Assembly (NCBI GenBank): GCA_013215295.1
Contig: JABSOZ010000022.1
Location: 16,306-80,305 of the forward strand
Reading direction: 5' to 3'
Source of the DNA: Colwellia sp.
GTDB lineage: Bacteria > Pseudomonadota > Gammaproteobacteria > Enterobacterales > Alteromonadaceae
DNA: 64,000 nucleotides
Positions 1 to 7,656 of the stretch are shown here, in pieces. A model generated the notes under the pieces. It was not told where the DNA came from. It ran no database searches and saw only the letters and a program-made list of their open reading frames with translations. The stretch's first letter is position 1. The number at the start of each line of letters is the position of its first letter. The position numbers and the translations under genes are program-made.

Positions 1-1
1 C

Positions 2-998
2 CTCTTGAAATTGGATAGAACGGGTGATGATAGGTGACAATAGTCCATTTATTAGGATTATTGGCCAAGACTTCTCTCAACCATTTTGCTTGTTCTTCGA
101 GGAGTTTGTTGGTATCTAAACTAATCATTCGCACGCCCTGAAAATCCATGTAATAGGAGGTTTCTTTTAGTTCATCAACCCCCTTCGGACCATTTTCGGG
201 CAAGGTGAACTGTTGACGCCATTGAATACTTAATTTCTGTTTATATTTACCTTTATTACCTTCATGTTCATAAACACGATGATAATCGTGGTTACCTGGT
301 GAAGGGAAACTTGGTATCATAGAGTGGATAAAACCACCGGCTTTAAACCATTCCGTCCAGTCTTCTTCACTATCAGCCGGGCTAACTAAGTCTCCTGCGT
401 AAACGATGAAACGTGCATCAGGTGCTTTCTGAAAACCCTGACGGATTGCGCGAGAAAACAATTCAAAAATATTGTTCTGAGCATCGCCAAGGTATATGAA
501 TGAGAATTTATCATTGGTTTTAGATGCTGTTTTAAACTGAATCCATTCACTCCAGTGCTCACCATCGCCAACGCGGTAGCCATAAAGCGTGTTGGGTTCC
601 AACGTGTTAAAAGTGACAGAATGATGATTGGACATGATGCCGGCATCTTCAACTTCTCTGCCATCAAGCAATGTGGTTTTAGCCGTAAAACGTTGAGCAG
701 TTCGCCAAAACTTAGGTGCAGCGGTTGCTTTTGCAATTTCGGCGTAAGCGGTTTTAACCTCGGTAGTTGTTCTCCAGGTAACACTGGCAGTGGTGGTGGG
801 ATCAGCACCAATGTTTAACATTATGCGATCAGGGTGTATGCCTGGTTGCATCCACTCCTTCTCATATACAGGAGTTTCATAAAAAACTTCTTGTTTATGA
901 TTATGGGTTTGAGCTACGTTATGTTCATTATTTTGAGCTTCGCTGCAACCAACCAATAAAACAAGTGTCAAGGCAGTTAATAAATTTCTAAATTTCAT
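2..998 (-). CDS. Purple acid phosphatase-like metallophosphoesterase, copy 1 (lipoprotein, cut by window edge)
   Basis: The frame is open from ATG at 998 to the window edge, so the C-terminal third is missing. The protein begins MKFRNLLTALTL and has a lipobox (LLVGC), so it is probably an outer membrane or periplasmic lipoprotein. After it come an N-terminal fibronectin-like purple acid phosphatase domain (DPTTTASVTWR) and metallophosphatase motifs GDAQNN, AGDLVSP, GNHDY and TYHHPF. The family hydrolyses phosphate esters with a dinuclear metal centre. It is a tandem paralogue of the next gene (1269-2855), and the two are nearly identical over this stretch. An AAAGAGAAATTAA leader precedes the start. 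Substrate unknown. Confidence 0.85.
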   Translation of the reverse strand, partial: MKFRNLLTALTLVLLVGCSEAQNNEHNVAQTHNHKQEVFYETPVYEKEWMQPGIHPDRIMLNIGADPTTTASVTWRTTTEVKTAYAEIAKATAAPKFWRTAQRFTAKTTLLDGREVEDAGIMSNHHSVTFNTLEPNTLYGYRVGDGEHWSEWIQFKTASKTNDKFSFIYLGDAQNNIFELFSRAIRQGFQKAPDARFIVYAGDLVSPADSEEDWTEWFKAGGFIHSMIPSFPSPGNHDYHRVYEHEGNKGKYKQKLSIQWRQQFTLPENGPKGVDELKETSYYMDFQGVRMISLDTNKLLEEQAKWLREVLANNPNKWTIVTYHHPFYPISR

Positions 999-1051
999 TT
1001 TAATTTAATTTCTCTTTGTGGCTACGTAGTGCTTTGTCCATTTAATAAACT

Positions 1052-1086
1052 ATTGTCAGGACAGCATTAGCATTCATCCTGACAAT
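1052..1086 (-). terminator. Hairpin between the two phosphatase copies
   Basis: A perfect 10-bp stem (ATTGTCAGGA / TCCTGACAAT) with a 15-nt loop lies downstream of the second copy and upstream of the first. Read on the minus strand it is followed only by a weak T-rich stretch, so it may be an intercistronic hairpin or a weak terminator rather than a strong intrinsic terminator. Confidence 0.35.
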
Positions 1087-1268
1087 AATTTATGCGTATG
1101 CAATTTACAACATACTTAAAAGCTTCACTTAAACGATTGAGACGCCTATGAAAGGCAACGTATCCAGAAAGCTTTAGAAACCATGATAAAAGATAGTCGT
1201 TGCCTGAATTATGAATTTATTTTTTCAATATTCTCAACGACTAAATTTATAAAGATTTTCACTTCAGT

Positions 1269-2855
1269 TTAGTCGTCTATTTCTTCTTTTAAGATGTTTC
1301 CTGCTGCGTCTATTTCTATTTCCATTTCCACATCGGTAGCATCATTTTCCAAATCAAGCTCATAGTAAACGCCAATCTCTGAATCAAATTCTTTCTTCAC
1401 TTTATCAAGATCAATCTCAAAACCTTGGTATTTCGCTAATACGATCTTTTTAAGATCCAAAGGAAGTTCATCGTGATACTTATTGACGGTATTGTGGTGA
1501 TAGCGAGCGTCTATAGCTTCACTTTGGCGATCAACCAGTGTATTTGGCCCTTTTTCATTTTTGACTAGGTCGAAAGCATCGTATAACTCGCCGGTTGCAG
1601 TATAGGATTTATATTGTAGGGTATCGCCATCAACCGTAAGCACTTGTACCAGTTGTGTGTTTTCACCATCACGATCTTGTTTTGCTCCCCATTTCTTCCA
1701 GCCGTCTGGGCTTAAGCTATACATTTTTCCGCCACCTATCGATACCACATACATAGTACCTGTCGTCTTGTCGATAGTCCGGCCACGAGCATAAGCATGG
1801 TCGTGCCCTTGAAGCGCAAGGTCAACCTTGAATTCGTCAAAAATGGGTTTAAATATGTGTCTTCTTTTTTTATCTTTACGTCCTCTTGAAATTGGATAGA
1901 ACGGATGATGGTAGGTGACAATAGTCCATTTGTTAGGATTATTGGCCAATATTTCTCTCAACCATTTGGCTTGTTCTTCAAGGTGTACGTTGGTATCCAG
2001 GCTGATCATTCGCACGCCCTGAAAATCCATATAATAGGAGGTTTCTTTTAGTTCATCAATCCCCTTCGGACCATTTTCGGGCAAGGTGAACTGGTGACGC
2101 CATTGAATACTTAATTCCAGCTTTTCTTCATCTGTTCCTTCAACTTCATATTCCTCATAATCGTGGTTACCCGGTGAAGGGAAGCCAGGTATCATACTAT
2201 GGATAAAACCACCGGCTTTAAACCATTCTGTCCATCTTTCTTCACTATTAGCAGGGCTAACTAAGTCTCCTGCGTAAACGATGAAACGTGCATCAGGTGC
2301 TTTCTGAAAACCTTGACGGATTGCGCGAGACCACAATTCAAAAATATTGTTCTGGGCATCACCAATGTATATGAATGAGAATTTATCATGGGTTTCGGAT
2401 GCGGTTTTAAACTGGATCCATTCACTCCAGTGCTCGCCATCGCCAACGCGGTAGCCATAAAGAGTGTTGGGTTCCAAGTCATTAAAAGTGACAGAATGAT
2501 GATTGGACATTATGCCGGCTTTTTCAACCAGCCTGCCATCGAGCAATGTGGTTTTAGCCGTAAAACGTTGAGCCGTTCTCCAAAACTTAGGCGCAGCAGT
2601 TGCTATTGCAATTTCGGCGTAAGCAGTTTTAACCTCGATGGTCGTTCTCCAGGTAACGCTGGCAGTGGTAGTGGGATCGGCACCAAGGTTTAACATTATG
2701 CGATCAGGGTGAATGCCAGGTTGCATCCACTCGTCCTCATAATCAGGAGATTCGTAAAAAACTTCTTGATTATGATTATGATTATGAGTTTCAGCTATGC
2801 TGCTGCCAGCCCATAAAATAAGTGTCAATGCACTTAATAAATTTCTAAATTTCAT
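1269..2855 (-). CDS. Purple acid phosphatase-like metallophosphoesterase, copy 2, with PepSY-like tail
   Basis: A 528-residue exported phosphatase. The start at 2855 is preferred over the in-frame ATG at 2891. It gives a clean signal peptide (MKFRNLLSALTLILWAGSSIA), aligns with copy 1 and has AAAGAGA upstream. The N-terminal fibronectin-like domain lies at about residues 50-155. The metallophosphatase domain follows, with GDAQNN (165-170), GDLV (about 206), GNHDY (229-233), TYHHPF (about 316) and GHDHAYAR (about 350). The last 75 residues are acidic and resemble a PepSY-type domain (YYELDLEND..EIDAAGNILKEE). Copy 1 has a lipobox cysteine; here the position is Ser, so this copy should be soluble and periplasmic or secreted. 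Substrate unknown. Confidence 0.88.
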   Translation of the reverse strand: MKFRNLLSALTLILWAGSSIAETHNHNHNQEVFYESPDYEDEWMQPGIHPDRIMLNLGADPTTTASVTWRTTIEVKTAYAEIAIATAAPKFWRTAQRFTAKTTLLDGRLVEKAGIMSNHHSVTFNDLEPNTLYGYRVGDGEHWSEWIQFKTASETHDKFSFIYIGDAQNNIFELWSRAIRQGFQKAPDARFIVYAGDLVSPANSEERWTEWFKAGGFIHSMIPGFPSPGNHDYEEYEVEGTDEEKLELSIQWRHQFTLPENGPKGIDELKETSYYMDFQGVRMISLDTNVHLEEQAKWLREILANNPNKWTIVTYHHPFYPISRGRKDKKRRHIFKPIFDEFKVDLALQGHDHAYARGRTIDKTTGTMYVVSIGGGKMYSLSPDGWKKWGAKQDRDGENTQLVQVLTVDGDTLQYKSYTATGELYDAFDLVKNEKGPNTLVDRQSEAIDARYHHNTVNKYHDELPLDLKKIVLAKYQGFEIDLDKVKKEFDSEIGVYYELDLENDATDVEMEIEIDAAGNILKEEIDD

Positions 2856-3146
2856 GTTAATTTCTCTTTGTGGACTCGTAGTAGAGTCCATTAGCTAATT
2901 GATAAAAGGCCAAGTGGAAGGGTTGCTGTCACAGGCGGAAAAAATCCTCATTCAAAAAAATCTTTCATACTAAGTTTCTCGTTTGTGCTAATGACAATAA
3001 ATTGATCCAAGTCACCTATTTCAGCACCAATTTTGAGCAAAGATAGAAAACACGATTGCCACCGATTATTCATTTTTTCACATTTAGTATTCACATTTGT
3101 TAAGCATGCACTCATTGGGCCTTATAAATTAAATATCATGTAAGTC

Positions 3147-3221
3147 AGCTATCGGTAGCAATTTTAATTGGACTGTTTTTAATGATGCTACCGGTAGCAG
3201 TTTTAATTGGTCTGTTTTTAA
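3147..3221. repeat. Tandem 39-bp repeat carrying operator-like palindromes
   Basis: Two units of about 35 bp with a 39-bp period differ at a few positions. Each starts with an operator-like core (GCTATCGGTAGCA and GCTACCGGTAGCA) followed by a conserved TTTTAATTGGNCTGTTTTTAA tail. The second core forms the palindrome TGCTACCGGTAGCA (3186-3199), a variant of the repeated pectin-locus motif. It lies about 300 bp upstream of phosphatase copy 2 and just beyond the 3' end of a LacI-family remnant. Confidence 0.6.
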
Positions 3222-3310
3222 AATCTACACAAGTAACCGCACAAACCATATAGGAAACCGGTGTCATTTACAAGTGAGAAATAATAATAAGTCGCTCTAT
3301 ATATCAGATC

Positions 3311-3520
3311 TTAATGAGATTTCTTAGTCGAATTTCTAACTATAAGTTCAGGTTATATATCAATAATTTCAGTTAATTCAATATTATTATCAAGTTGTAC
3401 AAGGTTTTTTTTAGCCGCTATTTCCCCAATATTGTTAAGGGGTTGATGAATTGTGGTTAAATCTGGCCAAACAACGGTTGCTATTGTTGTATCAGGGCAA
3501 TGCCATTTTTACTGGGTTTT
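3311..3520 (-). pseudogene. Remnant of a LacI-family regulator (C-terminal end only)
   Basis: The minus strand reads WPDLTTIHQPLNNIGEIAAK, a typical LacI/GntR-type effector-domain end. It continues about 25 codons later, across an in-frame TAA, as PELIVRNSTKKSH and a stop, the classic C-terminal signature of LacI-family proteins. No DNA-binding domain is present upstream. The fragment is flanked by operator-like motifs (3147-3199 and 3955), which suggests a former regulatory gene of the pectin locus. An intact LacI-family gene is at 28153-29181. Confidence 0.65.
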
Positions 3521-3954
3521 AGGCTCTGTTGTTGTTCAAATTCGCACTGAGTGAGTTCTGCTTGTCCGTAAATCATTGTCCTACCCTCAAATATGGGTGC
3601 GGGTTTACTCTGGCCCGTTCTCGCTCTGCTTGAAGATGGCTGATCATGTCTCGTTCAATGAACGCTGGCTCTACTTCGTTATCAATAATGTTTATAACAT
3701 TACGTAAGTGACATTTCCAACCCTTACAGCCCAAAGGTGATCTGGTTCAGTGTTAATTAACCCAGATAAAAACCCTAATTTATAAATGGCCCAAATGAGG
3801 ATGATGGTAACATATCTTTCATTACTGGTGTAATGTCTCAACAGCCTGATATTTAGTTCAACATCAGGCGTTAAATAAACAGTAGATAAACTAAGAACTT
3901 TTCTCAGCTTCTCGTAAATTTAACAGAAATCAACATATAGTGTTGACTTTCAAC
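3521..3954. other. Intergenic stretch without a recognisable gene
   Basis: Both strands contain frequent stops. Short open runs on the minus strand around 3590-3700 (VEPAFIERDMISHLQAERER) could be remnants of a coding region, but I cannot assign a family. A small inverted repeat (GCCTGAT / ATCAGGC) lies near 3845-3875. Confidence 0.4.
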
Positions 3955-3968
3955 TGCCACCGGTGGCA
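3955..3968. promoter_or_regulatory. Pectin-regulon operator palindrome (TGCCACCGGTGGCA)
   Basis: A perfect 14-bp palindrome with a central CG, typical of LacI-family operators, 78 bp upstream of the YgjV-like gene start. Identical copies occur upstream of the pectate lyase, GH28, fba and uxaB genes in this window. The likely binder is the LacI-family protein encoded at 28153-29181. Confidence 0.75.
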
Positions 3969-4045
3969 AAATGTTATTTAAACCAAATATGTGACCTAGC
4001 CAAATAGGCAAAAAATATCACTTTTCATTTATCGCTATTATTTGA

Positions 4046-4615
4046 GTGTTTACGATGATAATAGACAATCCCCTAGCTCAATTTTTCGGCCTACTTAGTT
4101 TTGCCATTGCCGTGCTGTGCTATTTGCAGAAAAATGATACCCATTTTAAGTATGTAATGCTCGCTCTCAATATCGTTCATACATTGCACTATTTTTTATT
4201 GGGTGCAATTACATCAGCTGTTTGCACTGCAATAGCCATAGTTCGTACATATAGTTCTATAAAAACAAATTCTAGGTATGTCGCATATTTCTTTATATTT
4301 ATAGTGATATTCATCAACGAAATTTGGATAGTTGAACATTGGTTTGACAGACTTAGTGTGATGGGTTCTTGTGTTGGCACTTATGCTATGTTTTGTTTAA
4401 CGGGCATTCGTATGCGATTAGCTTTTCTATTGGGCTCTATTTGCTGGCTCATTAATAATTATCTAGTCTTTTCAATTGGCGGTATGGCATTAGAAGCAGT
4501 AGCTATAATTGTTAATCTAAAAACTATTTATAGTTTGTTCCAATATCAGCTTAACAAAACCAAATTTTCTACCACGATATTCTCATCAAAAAAATCACTA
4601 AATGGCATTCCCTAA
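4046..4615 (+). CDS. YgjV-family inner membrane protein (tail replaced)
   Basis: A 189-residue protein with about six hydrophobic segments, matching the Imp-YgjV family of small inner membrane proteins of unknown function (FFGLLSFAIAVLCYLQKND, ALEAVAIIVNLKTIYSLFQY). In E. coli ygjV adjoins uxaA/uxaC, so the setting beside uronate genes agrees with the family. A GTG at 4046 or ATG at 4055 may be the start; no strong ribosome binding site favours either. An operator palindrome lies 78 bp upstream. The last 18 or so residues (TKFSTTIFSSKKSLNGIP) are not family sequence. They are encoded by the antisense strand of an acetylesterase remnant, so the native C-terminus has been lost. Confidence 0.8.
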   Translation: MFTMIIDNPLAQFFGLLSFAIAVLCYLQKNDTHFKYVMLALNIVHTLHYFLLGAITSAVCTAIAIVRTYSSIKTNSRYVAYFFIFIVIFINEIWIVEHWFDRLSVMGSCVGTYAMFCLTGIRMRLAFLLGSICWLINNYLVFSIGGMALEAVAIIVNLKTIYSLFQYQLNKTKFSTTIFSSKKSLNGIP

Positions 4616-4749
4616 CCTGTTTCAGGGTAATCCTTAATTTCTTTAATAGACATGGTTGAATCACCAGCCATAAAAATATGAGTAACTTCTTTAGCATTAA
4701 CAATTAATCCTGTTCCCGCAAAGATCATGACTATTAAGTATTTATACAC
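4555..4749 (-). pseudogene. N-terminal remnant of a rhamnogalacturonan acetylesterase (SGNH hydrolase)
   Basis: From GTG at 4749, with AGGAG placed correctly upstream, the minus strand encodes a short signal-like sequence and then HIFMAGDSTMS, the block I Ser motif of SGNH acetylesterases. DYPETG, a TAG stop (4612-4614) and GMPFSDFFDENIVVEN follow. In the family the stop position is Trp (YPETGWGMPF). The similarity then ends abruptly inside the ygjV reading frame, so about two thirds of the gene was deleted. These enzymes remove acetyl groups from pectin side regions, which fits the locus. Confidence 0.75.
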
Positions 4750-5028
4750 AGCTATGCTCCTAACAAAAATGTTCACACTGATTTACTTAACCAATGTATT
4801 TAAAGACGCTTAATTTGTTTATTATTGCCAAAAAATTCTGCTTGTGACACAGCTAACCACCCTAGTAACTTCTTAACATTGTTTTATACATGATTAGACT
4901 TAATAACGACTTTATCAGCAGTTAAACCGCTTAAATTTACAAAAAAAAAGCACTAAATAAACTAGGTATTTTCAAACAACTTACCACAGGCGTCAATTCA
5001 TCATTTAGTGATATTGACCGGTGTTATT

Positions 5029-5782
<754 letters not shown>

Positions 5783-5896
5783 TATTAATACCTATAATTA
5801 ACCAATATTTACTATAAAAACAAACAAAGCTGCTAAGAAACAGGAGCTTTGTCACATAATAGCTACAAAGTTGGTGTAGATATTGGATGATTAAAA

Positions 5897-6979
5897 TTAC
5901 TGACAACCATAAGAAAATTTAACGCCCTTGTTAGCACCCGCTGTTGCTTTAACAATATCAGGAACACATTTAGCATCATCTAAATCATAATCATAAGGAA
6001 CACTTACTGACGCAGTTGAAACAGGGTTGTTTTTACTAGAGCCTGCAGGATGTTTCTCATCTGCTTCATCTGACCAAGTTGAATCATTCCATTCATTACC
6101 GCTAACTTCCCAATAACCAATATCGTTGCTGTAGAACGTACCAAGTGGGTTTTTAGCATTTTCAAAGTAGTTATTTTCAACTAACATTTTGCCACCAACA
6201 CGAACGTTGATACCTGACTTATTAATACCATCAAAATGGTTATTATAAGTATGACCTAAACGGCCACGCATTAGAGGAACACGAGAGTCCATGTTTTGAT
6301 AATGGTTATGATGATAAGTAACAGGACCATTGTCAGTATCACTAGAACTTGAACCCACTAAACCACCACGACCAGAGTTACGAAAGATAGAGTAAGATAC
6401 CGTAATGTATGTAGAATCATTTTTCATATCAACTAATGAATCATAGCCGTCAGACTCGCCGCCACTCGCTTCAAGCGTTAAGTGATCCATCCAAACATTA
6501 GAAACTTTATTTTCTAAACTAAGTGCGTCGCCGCCATTAGACAAAGGAGAACCTGATTTTTTAACATTTCGAATATGTAAATTCTGAATAATAATATTTG
6601 AAGCTCTGGTAAGGTGAATACCTAGCTGTTCAAACAAAGCTCCTTTACCGACACCAATAATAGAAATATTACTGACATTTTTAAGGTCGATCTGGTCATC
6701 ACGGGTATTACAGCTTCCACTTTTCTTAGCAGTGTTACTATGCTTTATTGTGCCTTCAACGCGAATAATTAAAGGTGTGTCGTTATCCGATCTATTACAA
6801 ATAGCAGCGTTAATTTCGGCACCTGTTGTTGCATATACGATTGAACCGCCTGCACCACCAGTTGTTCCGCCATTTTCATCTGAAAACCCGTTTTGTGCTG
6901 CAAGGCTGTGTCCACTAAGCATTGCAACTACAATGGCGGCAATGGAGAGTGAATTTTTAAAGATCGTTGGTTTTTTCAT
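5897..6979 (-). CDS. Secreted pectate lyase, polysaccharide lyase family 1
   Basis: A 360-residue protein with a signal peptide (cleavage expected after AAQNG or SLAA). Homogalacturonan is cut by Ca-dependent beta-elimination to give unsaturated oligogalacturonides. Family 1 hallmarks are VWMDHLTLEA (vWiDH motif), DSLVDMKNDSTYITVSYSIF, and MDSRVPLMRGRLGHTYNNHF with the RxPxxR catalytic/binding arginines. Parallel beta-helix asparagine ladders are evident. The start is supported by GAGGG ten bases upstream. A MITE lies directly upstream of that site and an operator palindrome is at 7204. The products would feed the GH28, GH105 and KduI/KduD steps encoded nearby. Confidence 0.92.
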   Translation of the reverse strand: MKKPTIFKNSLSIAAIVVAMLSGHSLAAQNGFSDENGGTTGGAGGSIVYATTGAEINAAICNRSDNDTPLIIRVEGTIKHSNTAKKSGSCNTRDDQIDLKNVSNISIIGVGKGALFEQLGIHLTRASNIIIQNLHIRNVKKSGSPLSNGGDALSLENKVSNVWMDHLTLEASGGESDGYDSLVDMKNDSTYITVSYSIFRNSGRGGLVGSSSSDTDNGPVTYHHNHYQNMDSRVPLMRGRLGHTYNNHFDGINKSGINVRVGGKMLVENNYFENAKNPLGTFYSNDIGYWEVSGNEWNDSTWSDEADEKHPAGSSKNNPVSTASVSVPYDYDLDDAKCVPDIVKATAGANKGVKFSYGCQ

Positions 6980-6995
6980 TTTTTACCCTCATATA

Positions 6996-7155
6996 ATACC
7001 AATACGAATAAATAAGTGCTCATTCTAAATGGACTAAATATTCCAATAACATCGTTACTTTCAATCCTAATAGCCAGCTATTACTCAATCCAGCGCCTTA
7101 TTCTTGAAAATTTATCCTCATTAATATTTGATCACTAACTTACTAGTATTGGTAT
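6996..7155 (-). mobile_element. 160-bp MITE-like element, copy A
   Basis: The element is bounded by ATACCAAT ... ATTGGTAT terminal inverted repeats. Its reverse complement aligns along its whole 160-bp length with the element at 18026-18185, including a shared core TTGAGTAATAGCTGGCTATT. It has no coding capacity. It sits between the ribosome binding site of the pectate lyase gene (start 6979) and the operator at 7204, so it is expected to form part of the lyase mRNA leader. Confidence 0.8.
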
Positions 7156-7203
7156 AATTATTATTTTCATTTCAAACATTTCAATGTAAAGACCGAAAAC
7201 AAA

Positions 7204-7217
7204 TGCCACCGGTGGCA
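7204..7217. promoter_or_regulatory. Operator palindrome of the pectate lyase gene
   Basis: TGCCACCGGTGGCA, a perfect copy of the repeated motif. It lies 225 bp from the pectate lyase start. Subtracting the 160-bp MITE leaves 65 bp, close to the 45-78 bp spacing seen for several other targets. Confidence 0.78.
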
Positions 7218-7565
7218 TTTGCATTCTATTCTTTAATCTAAATTTTGCCAAGTGTTTTATACTGTTTAATCGATAAAATTTTATACAAGCCAAATAACAT
7301 ATTCAAAATAGTAGCCATAACTTTATTTGAATAACATTAAGCAATTATTATTTATTAATAACTATAACAAGCGCCTTAGAAAAACTGCTGTCTGGTATGG
7401 TTATTATGTTTAACCCATTTTGTTTGTTCTAAGCTCGCTAATGAAACTCTAAGTTGGTCAATTAATTAATCCGTTTGGTATAAGCAGCATTTTATTATGT
7501 GCTGATTTTTCAATCACTGCAACTTTGATGTGCTGTGCTATCCGTCCTTAACATGGTGTTTTTCC
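7218..7565. other. Intergenic region, no gene seen
   Basis: AT-rich spacer between the pectate lyase control region and the terminator of the TonB receptor gene. It probably contains the pectate lyase promoter; no convincing -35/-10 pair can be singled out. Confidence 0.4.
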
Positions 7566-7572
7566 GATAAAA

Positions 7573-7606
7573 AAATGCCGCTAAATATTGCTATTTAGCG
7601 GCATTT
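7573..7606 (-). terminator. Rho-independent terminator of the TonB receptor gene
   Basis: A perfect 15-bp inverted repeat (AAATGCCGCTAAATA / TATTTAGCGGCATTT) with a 4-nt loop. On the minus strand a T-run follows, about 50 bp past the stop of the receptor gene. Confidence 0.88.
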
Positions 7607-7656
7607 AACTCTGTAAAAGTAATCTACAAATTATAGACCATAATTTACGTTATCGA

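Noticed and set aside
386..818. Open frames in the first phosphatase copy (386-811 minus, 555-818 plus)
   Set aside because: They overlap the in-frame phosphatase gene 2-998 in other frames, and similar shadow frames recur at the same place in copy 2.
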